DNA of 61,182 bases from Bacillus sp. 522_BSPC (GCF_001076885.1 NZ_JVDT01000248.1:174-61355); one strand, 5' to 3'; shown: positions 23,596 to 32,196, numbered from the stretch's first letter. Numbers and translations: made by a program. Notes: a model not told the origin generated them from the sequence alone.

Positions 23596-23794
23596 ACACA
23601 TTCTCCTTTAATAATTTGCTATAGAGTAAATACGAAAGAAGTGGTAAAAAGTTTCAAGTAATAATGGTACTATTACAAAGGAGAGCAATCCAAATAAAAG
23701 GAAGAAGCAAGCAAAAATAATAAAAAGAGTGTAGGGGGATGACAATCCGTTTACGTCTATTATTATAGAATGGCTAAGAAAGGGGGGAGAGGCC

Positions 23795-24340
23795 ATTAGT
23801 GATCAAGTATTAATTGATAAAGTAAAGGCAGGAAATGATCACGCATTTCGACTGTTAGTAGAAAAGCATCGAGACTATTTGTTTCGTTCCATATACAGTG
23901 TTTTGAAGGATCAGAAAGAAGCGGAAGATGCGGCGCAGGAAGTGTTTATTAAAATCTATACCTCTCTCCCCAAATATGAGAATCAAGGTTTTAAAACATG
24001 GATTACAAGAATTGCTGTCAATCATGCCATTGATATGAGAAGAAAGAAGCAAAGAAGAAAAGAAGAGATGGCAGAAGAATTGGAATCTCACATAGGAGGC
24101 TCACTTGCTGATGATGTAGAATTAGAAGTGATAAAGCGGGAAAGACAAAAGCTTGTCCAACAAAGGCTTAAGGAAGTACCTGCTAATTATAGGGATGTCA
24201 TTTACGGTTTTTATATTCAAGAAAAAAGCTATCAAGAAATGGCTTCTGAACAAAATGTGCAAGTGAAAACGATTGAAACGAAGCTATATCGCGCAAGGCT
24301 TTGGATCAAAACGCATTGGAAGGAGGAAGACTTTTTATGA
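23795..24340 (+). CDS. ECF-type RNA polymerase sigma factor
   Basis: An extracytoplasmic-function sigma factor of about 181 aa. Region 2 is visible (AFRLLVEKHRDYLFRSIYS, DAAQEVFIKIY, FKTWITRIAVNHAID) and region 4 at the C-terminus (VPANYRDVIYGFYIQ, KSYQEMASEQNVQVKTIETKLYRAR). The frame has no ATG, GTG or TTG between the upstream stop and TTG 23879, and that TTG would delete half of region 2. The best start is ATT at 23795, preceded by AGGGGGGAG at seven bases, giving a complete protein. Its stop overlaps the anti-sigma ATG by the ATGA arrangement. It probably controls its own operon; the inducing signal is unknown, but the partner genes suggest the cell envelope. Confidence 0.85.
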   Translation: MSDQVLIDKVKAGNDHAFRLLVEKHRDYLFRSIYSVLKDQKEAEDAAQEVFIKIYTSLPKYENQGFKTWITRIAVNHAIDMRRKKQRRKEEMAEELESHIGGSLADDVELEVIKRERQKLVQQRLKEVPANYRDVIYGFYIQEKSYQEMASEQNVQVKTIETKLYRARLWIKTHWKEEDFL

Positions 24341-24807
24341 CAACACATTATTCTAAAGACTATTGGATGAAGTATGTAAGGGATGAATTAAAGGAGACAG
24401 AAAGAATTCTACTTGAAGATCATTTGTATACATGCGATCAATGCTTAGAATTATATATAGATGCAGTAGACATGAAAGAGGAGAAACTTCCTTCAATTTC
24501 AGATGAAGTAGCCTTTATGAATGATATTATGGAGCAAATAACCAATGAAAATATGGATAGGAAAAAAGACGCGAAAAAGAAACGTCCTTTTTATCAATCA
24601 TCCATATTCCATTATGCCATTGCCGCGAGTCTCACATTGATACTGATGTCGGCAGGATTCTTTCAATCGATTATAAAACATACAGAAACAATCCAAAAAG
24701 CGGAAGTATCTTTGAAAGAAGAGCCAAAATCCGGCGGTTTAGTGGATAAGACATTTGCTTGGATGGATTCATTCGATGGTAGTAAAAAGGAGGATTTTAA
24801 GAAATGA
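24337..24807 (+). CDS. Zinc-binding anti-sigma factor, membrane anchored
   Basis: A 156-aa anti-sigma factor. The N-terminal zinc-binding anti-sigma motif HxxxCxxC is His29-Cys33-Cys36 (in EDHLYTCDQCLE). A single membrane segment is at about residues 88-108, followed by a short extracytoplasmic tail. It would hold the preceding sigma factor inactive at the membrane until a signal triggers release. ATG 24337 overlaps the sigma stop (ATGA) and the gene's stop overlaps the next gene the same way, so the three are translationally coupled. The outer tail is short (about 45 residues), so sensing may require partner membrane proteins of the operon. Confidence 0.85.
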   Translation: MTTHYSKDYWMKYVRDELKETERILLEDHLYTCDQCLELYIDAVDMKEEKLPSISDEVAFMNDIMEQITNENMDRKKDAKKKRPFYQSSIFHYAIAASLTLILMSAGFFQSIIKHTETIQKAEVSLKEEPKSGGLVDKTFAWMDSFDGSKKEDFKK

Positions 24808-25889
24808 AAAACCCGATTGTTGCAACAATCTTAGCATTTTTTCCAGGCGGAGGTCTTTTCTACATTGGGAAAAAGCTACGAGGCTTTTTATATGGGCTTG
24901 CTGTATTTGGACTAGCATTTATGTCCATCATCATTCAAAGTTCATGGTATTACGGCCAGTGGACATTTATTGTAATTGTTATTGGCTTTATTATCTATTG
25001 TATTAGTTTTCTCGATACATTAATAACGACCAGTAGCTATTTAAAAGAGCGGGTGAATTTTTCTAATCATACGGAAGCTGGAGAGGCAGCACCTGTATTA
25101 GTAAAAACAACCGAGTCCGAGCGTTTTTATACGATTGTTTTATCGTTTATTCCTGGTTTAGGGCATATTCAATTAGGATTAGTATACCGTGGAATAACTT
25201 TATTGACGGCGTTTCTAGGTCTAGGAATTATGATTTTATTTATCACATTTCTAACCTATACGAATGAATTTCTATTATTCTTGGCAATTTTACCGGTTAT
25301 TTGGATTTACGGATTTTATGATGTTTCCCAGCAGTTTAATAAGAAACTGAAAGGGGAAAAGCTTGAGGACATTACTATTTTTCAAGATTTTGAAAAGAAT
25401 CAGGAAGAAGGGAAGAAAAGTAAATTTATCGCCACCTTCTTATCTGTATTTCCAGGTGCGGGTCATTTATATTTAGGTCTGCAGCAAAGAGGGATTCAGC
25501 TAATGGCAGCTTTCTTGTTCTCTATCTTTATTCTCAATGAACTACGATTAGGTCTCTTCTTATTCGTTATCCCGATTATTTGGTTCTATAGTTTCTTTGA
25601 TGGATTGCAAAAAGCGTCAAAGATAGGAGAAGAAGAGCTAGAGGATGTACCTGTCATTGCCTATCTAATTAACTACCAGAAATGGTTTGGAATTGGACTA
25701 CTCGTTATTGGTCTCTATTATTTATTGATTAATATTATCTTACCAATATTTTCGCCTATCATTAGAGAAACAATAAATATTGATATACGTTTCTTTTTTT
25801 ACCAATATTTTCAGACAGGAATTGTTTGTCTTGTTCTTATATTAGGTGGAATTCATTTATTAAAGGGTACAAAAAAGAAAAAAATGTAA
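24804..25889 (+). CDS. Multi-pass membrane protein with three TM2-like modules
   Basis: A 361-aa integral membrane protein built from three internal copies of a module resembling the TM2 domain. The copies start FFPGGGLFYIGKKLRGF (about residue 10), FIPGLGHIQLGLVYRGI (about 115) and FPGAGHLYLGLQQRGI (about 210). Each consists of a proline-glycine turn followed by paired hydrophobic helices. A last hydrophobic pair ends the protein. It overlaps the anti-sigma stop by four bases. The function is unknown; its place in a sigma/anti-sigma operon suggests a role in envelope sensing or response. I see no enzymatic motif. Confidence 0.75.
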   Translation: MKNPIVATILAFFPGGGLFYIGKKLRGFLYGLAVFGLAFMSIIIQSSWYYGQWTFIVIVIGFIIYCISFLDTLITTSSYLKERVNFSNHTEAGEAAPVLVKTTESERFYTIVLSFIPGLGHIQLGLVYRGITLLTAFLGLGIMILFITFLTYTNEFLLFLAILPVIWIYGFYDVSQQFNKKLKGEKLEDITIFQDFEKNQEEGKKSKFIATFLSVFPGAGHLYLGLQQRGIQLMAAFLFSIFILNELRLGLFLFVIPIIWFYSFFDGLQKASKIGEEELEDVPVIAYLINYQKWFGIGLLVIGLYYLLINIILPIFSPIIRETINIDIRFFFYQYFQTGIVCLVLILGGIHLLKGTKKKKM

Positions 25890-25923
25890 AAATCTCGTGA
25901 AAATAAAAAGATAGATTATGCTA

Positions 25924-25955
25924 TTGGCATTTGATTATTCCAATCAAATGGCCAA
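25924..25955 (+). other. Strong intercistronic hairpin
   Basis: TTGGCATTTGATT pairs with AATCAAATGGCCAA with one bulged C and a 5-base loop. No T-run follows. It lies between the third and fourth genes of the sigma operon and could set unequal expression by processing or attenuation. Confidence 0.6.
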
Positions 25956-25978
25956 TGGCTACATAAGGAGAGAATAGA

Positions 25979-26896
25979 ATGAGACAATGGCGGGTCGGCA
26001 CTTTTTCAATGGGCCTATCTTTAGTATTTCTAGGAGTTTTTCTATTACTTACACAGTTTTTTGATTGGCAGATTATCACTGTATTAAAAGTTTGGTGGCC
26101 AATTATTTTAGTTATTCTTGGAATGGAAATTTTATTATACTTGTTTTCCTCCAAGCAAGAAAAACCTTATTTAAGCTTTGATCTATTCAGTATTATTATC
26201 GTTGGTATCATTGGTACTGCAGGAATATCGATGGTCTTCCTGCAATCTACAGGTATTTTGGATATTGTAGAACAAGGGTTAAAAAGAGAAGAAGTAACAA
26301 AAGATTTGCCAGAATTTAATTATGCAATGAAGGATAACATCAAAAGAATTGTTATAGAATCAGAAAGTCAACAAAATCCGATTACAATAGAAGGAACAAA
26401 TGAAAATGTTCTATCATTATTCGGAACTTTTCGTACCGTAGAATCGAAGGAAATGGAAGTTTCGAAGCCAGAGGATTATCTAAATGTGTCTCAAAAGGGA
26501 GATACTCTATTTGTACGTATAAAACAACTGCCTTATCGAATGTCTGAATTTTATACAGACTATTCTTCTATACATACCACGATACTTGTGCCAACAAATA
26601 AGAAGTTAGATATTATTGATTTGAATAATGATATTACCTTAAATCCCCGTGAATTAAAAAGCAATTGGACAGTCAACAATGTTTCGCAAATTGATTTAAT
26701 ATTAGATGAAACAGCAAATGTTAAAGTTTCTGTCAATGATACAATCATTAACAATCGAGATCGAGAGGAATGGGAATATACAAGTACAGAGGATGAAAAG
26801 GCGGAAAGTGAGACAACTGCGATTTTACAAAAGGGAAAAGGAAGTCCTGCTATCCATGTTTTTAACAGTGGATCATTAGATTTAACAAATCATTAA
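25979..26896 (+). CDS. LiaF/LiaI-like membrane protein
   Basis: A 305-aa protein. The N-terminal 100 residues have four hydrophobic segments in the arrangement of the LiaF/LiaI-type membrane module (KVWWPIILVILGMEILLYLF is the typical second segment after a short WxP motif). Residues about 110-305 are soluble, strand-rich and resemble DUF4097-like adhesin or LiaF C-terminal domains. LiaF homologues respond to cell-wall stress in Firmicutes, so this gene fits the envelope-stress reading of the sigma operon. AAGGAGAG precedes the ATG. A weak hairpin at about 26900-26930 may end the operon. Confidence 0.65.
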   Translation: MRQWRVGTFSMGLSLVFLGVFLLLTQFFDWQIITVLKVWWPIILVILGMEILLYLFSSKQEKPYLSFDLFSIIIVGIIGTAGISMVFLQSTGILDIVEQGLKREEVTKDLPEFNYAMKDNIKRIVIESESQQNPITIEGTNENVLSLFGTFRTVESKEMEVSKPEDYLNVSQKGDTLFVRIKQLPYRMSEFYTDYSSIHTTILVPTNKKLDIIDLNNDITLNPRELKSNWTVNNVSQIDLILDETANVKVSVNDTIINNRDREEWEYTSTEDEKAESETTAILQKGKGSPAIHVFNSGSLDLTNH

Positions 26897-27321
26897 CAAG
26901 GTAAAACATCTATCCATGTTTGCTTTTACCATTAAAGAAGATAAAAGGGATAGATTTGCCTCAAAGAATAAAGCATTTCTGAGGAAAATCATCCTTTTAT
27001 GGAACCTTAGTTAAACTTATCGAACCATGTCCCATTTTGTTGCAGATTTTCCCAATAGTCATAAAATATTGACTCATGCTGTCGGAAAAAAGTTAATCAA
27101 ACGTTTGATTAATAGAAAAAATCAAGCAATAGTGGAAAGGAAAGTATGGTGAACGAATAGATTGGGTTATAATATGGGAAGAAATGCTAATCTTGGACAC
27201 TTACTCTAAGTTGTCACATAACATGGTAGTAGCTAGAGTTAAAAATTGCCTAAGCAAGTGCTATCGTATATGATGTTAGTGGCTATGGAAAAAATGAATT
27301 TTGATTATAGGATGATGAAAA
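26897..27321. other. Intergenic gap before dgkB
   Basis: This 425-base region has no convincing gene. It holds a weak hairpin at about 26900-26930, a TTGACT box at 27069-27074, a 20-base perfect palindrome (next entry) and a TATAAT at 27168-27173 that could be the dgkB -10 box with a poor -35. B. subtilis has yerO (a TetR-type regulator) and yerP/swrC (an RND exporter) directly before dgkB; neither is here. Confidence 0.5.
27093..27112. promoter_or_regulatory. Perfect 20-bp palindrome, TetR-type operator
   Basis: TTAATCAAACGTTTGATTAA is identical to its own complement. Its length and form are typical of TetR/AcrR-family operators. It lies 19 bases after a TTGACT box, where a repressor would cover a -10 region. 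No TetR gene is within the window. Confidence 0.6.
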
Positions 27322-28281
27322 ATGAAAAGGGCAAGGATAATATATAATCCTACTTCAGGTCGAGAAGCTTTTAAAAGACATTTGCCAGAGGTGCTAAAAA
27401 GATTAGAAGAGGCAGGATATGAAACTTCCTGTCATGCCACAACTGGTCCGGAAGATGCAACTTATGCAGCAAGAGTCGCGGTAGAAAGACGATATGATCT
27501 TGTTATTGCTGCTGGTGGGGATGGAACCATCAATGAAGTGGTAAATGGGATGGCTGAGCAGGAATATCGCCCCAAGCTTGGGATTATTCCAGTAGGAACG
27601 ACAAATGATTTCGCAAGAGCGCTGCATATTCCAAGAGATATTATGGGAGCGGTGGAAGTCATCGCAAAGGGCGATACAATTCCAATTGATATTGGAAGAA
27701 TGAATGATAAATATTTCATCAACATAAGTGGTGGTGGACATTTAACGGAAATCTCTTATGAGGTTCCGAGTAAACTGAAGACGATGTTAGGACAACTTGC
27801 ATACTATTTAAAAGGTGTGGAAATGCTGCCTTTCATTAAAGCAACGCATGTCAAAATCGAATATGATGGGAAGCTATTTGAAGGGGAAGCTATGTTATTT
27901 CTAGTTGGCCTTACCAATTCAGTTGGTGGATTTGAAAAGTTAGCTCCTGGAGCTTCGATTAATGATGGTCTTTTCTCCTTGCTAATATTAAAAAAGGCAA
28001 ACCTTGCAGATTTCATTCGAATCGCTACACTTGCTCTTCGTGGGGAACATATAAATGACCCGAACGTCATTTATACGAATGCGAATCATATTAAAGTTAG
28101 CTCTGACGATAAGGTTCAATTAAATCTTGATGGAGAATTTGGCGGCTTATTACCAGCCGAATTTATAAATTTATATCGCCATTTTGAGTTATTTGTGCCA
28201 ATTGAAGAAATTCGAGAGGAAGACCGACCTGAACTGAAGGATTATAAAGAAGCATCACAAACAGACAATATCGAGGAGTGA
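27322..28281 (+). CDS. dgkB: Diacylglycerol kinase DgkB
   Basis: A 319-aa soluble lipid kinase of the DagK family (B. subtilis YerQ/DgkB). It phosphorylates diacylglycerol released during lipoteichoic acid synthesis and returns it to phospholipid. The nucleotide-binding motif AAGGDGTINEVVNG is at about residues 65-78, followed by LGIIPVGTTNDFARAL, and a C-terminal substrate region with NLDGEFGG. ATG 27322 follows a weak AGGATGA. As in B. subtilis, the rlmCD gene comes next. A terminator after the stop suggests that the two are separately transcribed. Confidence 0.95.
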   Translation: MKRARIIYNPTSGREAFKRHLPEVLKRLEEAGYETSCHATTGPEDATYAARVAVERRYDLVIAAGGDGTINEVVNGMAEQEYRPKLGIIPVGTTNDFARALHIPRDIMGAVEVIAKGDTIPIDIGRMNDKYFINISGGGHLTEISYEVPSKLKTMLGQLAYYLKGVEMLPFIKATHVKIEYDGKLFEGEAMLFLVGLTNSVGGFEKLAPGASINDGLFSLLILKKANLADFIRIATLALRGEHINDPNVIYTNANHIKVSSDDKVQLNLDGEFGGLLPAEFINLYRHFELFVPIEEIREEDRPELKDYKEASQTDNIEE

Positions 28282-28315
28282 GAGGAAGAAGAAATCCCCT
28301 CACTTTTTGTTTTTT
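28278..28315 (+). terminator. Terminator after dgkB
   Basis: GTGAGAGGA pairs with TCCCCTCAC (one mismatch) around a short loop, followed by TTTTTGTTTTTT; the stem starts inside the last codons of dgkB. Confidence 0.75.
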
Positions 28316-28421
28316 AGTTCCTTTAATTTTTCCATAGTGAAGAAGCTTGCGCTTTCCTGATAATATGGTACAATTACCACGCTTATTTTTTTCGGAAATA
28401 TCGATGTAAAGGAAGACGATA

Positions 28422-29807
28422 ATGAGTAAAACATTACCCGTTCAAAAGAACGATATAATAGATATAGTTTTTGAAGATTTAACACACGATGGTTCAGGTG
28501 TAGCAAAAGTAGATGGTTATCCACTATTTATCCCCAATGGATTGCCAGGTGAAAAAGCAAAAGTAAAAGTAATTAAGACAAATAAGAATTATGGTTTCGG
28601 CCGTTTAATGGAGATAACAGAAAGAAGTCCCTATCGTGTAGAAGCTCCATGCCTTATTTACAAGGAATGTGGGGGCTGTCAACTACAGCATTTAAGCTAT
28701 GAAGGGCAATTGAAAACGAAGCATAAGCATGTGAAAGATGTTCTTGAGCGGATTGGCAAAATTGATACGACTGTTCATCCAACCCTAGGCATGGAAAATC
28801 CTTGGCGTTACCGTAACAAGTCACAGGTTCCAATCGGTGAGCAGGAGGGTGGCCTTATTGGCGGATTCTATCAACAGCGCTCCCACCAAATCATTAATAT
28901 GGAACAGTGCATGATTCAGCAAGAGGAAAATGATTATGTCGTCAATACAGTAAAAGCTATTTGCTCGAAATATGGAGTTCGCGCCTATGACGAAGCACGC
29001 CATAAAGGAGAGTTACGTCATATTATGGCGAGAAGAGGGCTCGTTACGAAGGAAGTAATGGTTGTATTAATCACTCGTACACAGGATATCCCCAATCGCA
29101 AAGCAATTGTTGATGAAATTGTGCAAAAAGTGCCAAATATCAAATCAATTATCCACAATGTGAATAACAAAAAAACGAATGTAATAATGGGAGATATAAC
29201 GCGTACGATTTGGGGAGAAGAAACCATTACCGATTATATTGGCGATGTGAAATTCGCTATTTCTGCCCGCTCTTTTTACCAAGTAAATCCAGAACAAACA
29301 AAAGTGCTTTATGAGAAGGCATTGGAGTATGCAAATTTGAATGGGGAAGAGAAAGTAATAGACGCTTACTGTGGAATTGGAACCATTTCATTATTTTTAG
29401 CAAAAAAAGCTAGCCAAGTATTCGGTGTTGAAATTGTTCCACAAGCGATTGAAGATGCTAGAAACAATGCACGCCTAAATGATATCCACAATGTGGAATT
29501 CGCAGTAGGAGAGGCAGAAGTAGTTATCCCCAACTGGTATAAAGAAGGAAATGAAGCAGACGTTTTAGTAGTAGATCCACCACGAAAAGGCTGTGATGAA
29601 GCATTACTACAGACTATTCTTGATATGAAGCCGAAAAAAGTTGTCTATGTGTCCTGTAATCCAGCAACTTTAGCTCGCGATTTGCGGATATTAGAAGACG
29701 GGGGCTACAAAACAGAAGAAGTGCAGCCTGTGGATATGTTTCCGCAGACAATGCATGTGGAGGTAGTATCGCAGATGATTTTAAAAAATGAAGCAGGGTC
29801 CCGGTAA
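28422..29807 (+). CDS. rlmCD: 23S rRNA (uracil-C5) methyltransferase RlmCD
   Basis: A 461-aa RNA m5U methyltransferase (B. subtilis YefA), which modifies two uridines of 23S rRNA. It has an N-terminal TRAM RNA-binding domain (about 5-65), then the iron-sulfur cysteines Cys77, Cys83 and Cys86 ([10 protein letters not shown], with a fourth expected further on). The SAM-binding methyltransferase domain follows, with [25 protein letters not shown] and the nucleophile loop [26 protein letters not shown] precedes the ATG. Its 3' end is the left border of a large mobile island, and the coding sequence appears complete (ends EAGSR). Confidence 0.95.
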   Translation: MSKTLPVQKNDIIDIVFEDLTHDGSGVAKVDGYPLFIPNGLPGEKAKVKVIKTNKNYGFGRLMEITERSPYRVEAPCLIYKECGGCQLQHLSYEGQLKTKHKHVKDVLERIGKIDTTVHPTLGMENPWRYRNKSQVPIGEQEGGLIGGFYQQRSHQIINMEQCMIQQEENDYVVNTVKAICSKYGVRAYDEARHKGELRHIMARRGLVTKEVMVVLITRTQDIPNRKAIVDEIVQKVPNIKSIIHNVNNKKTNVIMGDITRTIWGEETITDYIGDVKFAISARSFYQVNPEQTKVLYEKALEYANLNGEEKVIDAYCGIGTISLFLAKKASQVFGVEIVPQAIEDARNNARLNDIHNVEFAVGEAEVVIPNWYKEGNEADVLVVDPPRKGCDEALLQTILDMKPKKVVYVSCNPATLARDLRILEDGGYKTEEVQPVDMFPQTMHVEVVSQMILKNEAGSR

Positions 29808-29823
29808 GGGAGAAACCTGCTTC
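29790..29823 (-). terminator. Terminator of the minus-strand integrase at the island border
   Basis: GAAGCAGG (29790-29797) pairs with CCTGCTTC (29816-29823). Read on the minus strand it is followed by ATTTTTT, which lies inside the last rlmCD codons. On the plus strand only TATTC follows, so it serves the integrase better than rlmCD. An integration junction could also lie here. Confidence 0.6.
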
Positions 29824-31304
29824 TATTCAAATGTCGGGGCGGCAAATCGGTAATGAATCACCGGTGTGCCGTCTTCTTTTACATCGATTCGATTAATCAG
29901 GCGATGTAAAATTTCCGGTGTTAATTCATCAAAGTTAAGAAATTGAAGAAGTTCTTGTTTAAGCTTGTCGATATTATCAATGATTTGCTCACTTTCGAGC
30001 ATCGAAATCATTTCATTTTTCTTTTCTGCAAGCTGAGTGAGTTCGTTATTGTTATCTTCTACCATTTCTAAATACTCATCATGATTGATTTTTTCATCGG
30101 CGAGCATATTGATGAATTTCTTTTTTCGCGTTTTTAACACTTCAATTTGCTTGTTAAACTTATCCAGCTTTTGTTGGATATCCTTCTTTGATTTTTTCGA
30201 CTTTGCCTCAAGTTCTTTCAGATATTGTTCTTTATCAATTTCTTGAACAAGTTTTTGGATATCATATAAAATCGTTTCTTTGAGAAAATCCTCTTTAATC
30301 GTGTGAGAGCTGCAAGCCTTTTTACCGTGACGAGCGTAATTACCGCAAATGTAACCATGTGGTCTATTGCTTCTATACCACATTCCCTTTCCGCAGTCGG
30401 CACAGAATAGGATGTTCGTAAATAAGTGAAGCTTCGGAGCCGTAATGAATTTTTTGCGCTGCTTCATCAGATTTTGTACCGCTTCAAACATATCCCTTGA
30501 AATGATGGGTTCATGGGTATTTTCAAAGATATACATTTCATCTTTCTGTTGTTTCTTTCGTTTTTTGCTTGTGACACTTACTGTGGTCGTGCGTCCTTGA
30601 ACTAAATCCCCAACGTAATGAGGATTTGTAAGAATGAGCTTGATTGTGGAATCATTCCATTTATCACTCGCATTTTTCTTCCCTGCAACATCAGCTGGTG
30701 TTTTGACTCCTTCATTGTAAAGTCGTCGTGCGATACTTTCACGACCACTACCTTCAAGATACTCTCTATAAATTCGTCGCACAATGTCAGGTGTCTCATC
30801 TTTACGAATATAAAGCTTACCTTCCACAACCTCATAGCCGTATGGAGGATTGGACCCTTTAAACAATCCCTTTTTTGCACGTGTTTTCAATGTTTCTTTT
30901 ACACGATTGCTTGTATTTTGAGATTCTTGTTCATACATCCAAGCATACAAACCAAACATATTGGTATTGCCTGTTAATGTGTTGATTGCATTATCCAATG
31001 TGATAATGTGGATCCCTTGGTTTTCACAAAGATTTTTGATTTTATATGATAGTTCACCATTACGAGCAAGCCGCGATAACTCTTTGGCTAAGATGATATC
31101 GAACCTTTTTTTTTGAGCATCTTCAATCATTCGTTGAAGATTTTTTCTCTTTGCGGTCGTTCCGGATTGAACATCTACGTAAAATTCGTAGATGTCCCAT
31201 CCTTTTTCTTCAATGAATTTGTAAAACAATTCTTTCTGATATTTTAGTGAGGCTTTTTGTTCCTCTTTATCTGTTGATACTCGAATATAAATTGCACATC
31301 TCAT
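29823..31304 (-). CDS. Large serine recombinase (integrase)
   Basis: A 493-aa large serine integrase. The catalytic resolvase domain (about 1-145) has the active serine at residue 10 (YIRVSTD) and the conserved SRLARNGEL. The recombinase domain (about 155-260) has PPYGYEVVEG and NPHYVGDLVQG. A zinc ribbon (CADCGKGMW...YICGNYARHG...CSSH, about 308-345) and a coiled-coil arm (about 365-450) follow. All parts are present, so it is probably active. Its stop is 16 bases from the end of rlmCD, the usual place for an integrase beside its attachment site. It overlaps the upstream small gene by ATGA coupling. Confidence 0.93.
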   Translation of the reverse strand: MRCAIYIRVSTDKEEQKASLKYQKELFYKFIEEKGWDIYEFYVDVQSGTTAKRKNLQRMIEDAQKKRFDIILAKELSRLARNGELSYKIKNLCENQGIHIITLDNAINTLTGNTNMFGLYAWMYEQESQNTSNRVKETLKTRAKKGLFKGSNPPYGYEVVEGKLYIRKDETPDIVRRIYREYLEGSGRESIARRLYNEGVKTPADVAGKKNASDKWNDSTIKLILTNPHYVGDLVQGRTTTVSVTSKKRKKQQKDEMYIFENTHEPIISRDMFEAVQNLMKQRKKFITAPKLHLFTNILFCADCGKGMWYRSNRPHGYICGNYARHGKKACSSHTIKEDFLKETILYDIQKLVQEIDKEQYLKELEAKSKKSKKDIQQKLDKFNKQIEVLKTRKKKFINMLADEKINHDEYLEMVEDNNNELTQLAEKKNEMISMLESEQIIDNIDKLKQELLQFLNFDELTPEILHRLINRIDVKEDGTPVIHYRFAAPTFE

Positions 31305-31471
31305 GAAGCATTCTGCTCCTTATCGTTTGATTGAGATGTAGCAGTGTTCACCTTGTTAGCAGTATTAACAAGTTCCTCGATTTTATTATCAATGATTGCT
31401 TTAATTACTTGAGTAAATGCCAGCTTGGGATCTGTGTAGATTCGTTCTGCGGAAAGAGTGTTTTTACTCAT
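31301..31471 (-). CDS. Small protein coupled to the serine integrase
   Basis: A 56-aa product beginning MSKNTLSAERIYTDPKLA and ending KEQNAS, of no family I recognise. It is coupled at both ends: its ATG overlaps the stop of the next small gene (TAATG) and its TGA overlaps the integrase ATG. The continuous coupling with the integrase, and a coding-like composition, support it as a real gene. Small proteins in this position can be excision-directionality factors, but nothing in this sequence shows that. Confidence 0.6.
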   Translation of the reverse strand: MSKNTLSAERIYTDPKLAFTQVIKAIIDNKIEELVNTANKVNTATSQSNDKEQNAS

Positions 31472-31638
31472 TAAGACCGTCCCTTTCTATTTAAGTTAAG
31501 GACGTTTGCTTTAACATTATTTTTACGAGAATCATATAGGAATTCAGATAACAATCCTTCTACTTTTTTTAGATATTTGAATGCTTCAGGATTCATTCGG
31601 CTGTATAACTCGCCTTTGCTAATATTACTTGTTTGCAT
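31471..31638 (-). CDS. Small first gene of the integrase operon
   Basis: A 55-aa protein beginning MQTSNISKGELYSRMN and ending NLNRKGRS, with no recognised family. AAAGGAG lies nine bases before the ATG, a strong ribosome site. It overlaps the following 56-aa gene by TAATG, so three genes (55 aa, 56 aa, integrase) form one coupled minus-strand unit. A terminator of the preceding resolvase-like gene lies just upstream. As a small basic protein next to an integrase it may be a regulator or directionality factor; this is inference from position only. Confidence 0.6.
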   Translation of the reverse strand: MQTSNISKGELYSRMNPEAFKYLKKVEGLLSEFLYDSRKNNVKANVLNLNRKGRS

Positions 31639-31660
31639 TGATTAATGCTCCTTTCATAAT

Positions 31661-31718
31661 AAAAACCGCAGAAAATTACATAGCCCTCTAATGATAGCTA
31701 TGTAACCGCTGCGGTTTT
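31661..31718 (-). terminator. Terminator of the catalytic-domain recombinase
   Basis: AAAACCGCAG pairs with CTGCGGTTTT and an inner ACATAGC with GCTATGT, a two-part strong hairpin. On the minus strand TTTTTATT follows, so it ends the gene at 31753-32196. Confidence 0.8.
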
Positions 31719-31752
31719 CGCTTGTTGTTGGGTTACAATATTTTTTTGAAAA

Positions 31753-32196
31753 TTACTTAATTTGTTCTTCTAATATGCGTTTCTTCTTACCATATTTGAT
31801 TCGTTGGCTCATGATTTGAGTCTCATTTTCAATTATCCAAGCATAAAGACTAATTAAATCTACATTTTGTTGCTGAGTATTAATGGAACCATCTAATGTT
31901 ATAATATGAATTTCATTCAATTCACACAGCTTCTTCATTTTAGACGATTGTTCAGGATTTCGAAATAATCGTGAGGGGTCTGTCGAAAGAATAACATCAA
32001 ATTTATTATTTTGGGCATCTTCAATCATCGCCTGTAGATTTTTATGCTTATTGGTACCTGAACCAATATCAATATATGAATTGAATAACTCCCATTTTCG
32101 TTCTGTAATATAGCGTTCAAGTCGCTCAGTTTGTGTGTTTAAGTGGTAATCTTGATTGTTTTTGCTTGCTGTTCGAATATAAATTGCACATTTCAT
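31753..32196 (-). CDS. Catalytic-domain-only serine recombinase homologue
   Basis: A 147-aa protein that aligns along its whole length with the N-terminal catalytic domain of the 493-aa integrase next door (MKCAIYIR against MRCAIYIR; MIEDAQNNKFDVIL against MIEDAQKKRFDIIL; SRLFRN against SRLARN). It stops at the long helix that would lead into the DNA-binding part and has no recombinase domain or zinc ribbon. The aligned catalytic Ser10 is Ala; a serine follows at position 11. It is either a decayed paralogue or a regulatory partner of the full-size enzyme. It has its own terminator and an intact reading frame, which argues against simple decay. Confidence 0.75.
   Translation of the reverse strand: MKCAIYIRTASKNNQDYHLNTQTERLERYITERKWELFNSYIDIGSGTNKHKNLQAMIEDAQNNKFDVILSTDPSRLFRNPEQSSKMKKLCELNEIHIITLDGSINTQQQNVDLISLYAWIIENETQIMSQRIKYGKKKRILEEQIK

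Noticed and set aside
23608-23796. A 62-aa minus-strand hydrophobic frame between the unknown membrane gene and the sigma gene.
   Set aside because: No ribosome site, and it overlaps the sigma start and the expected promoter region; probably chance.
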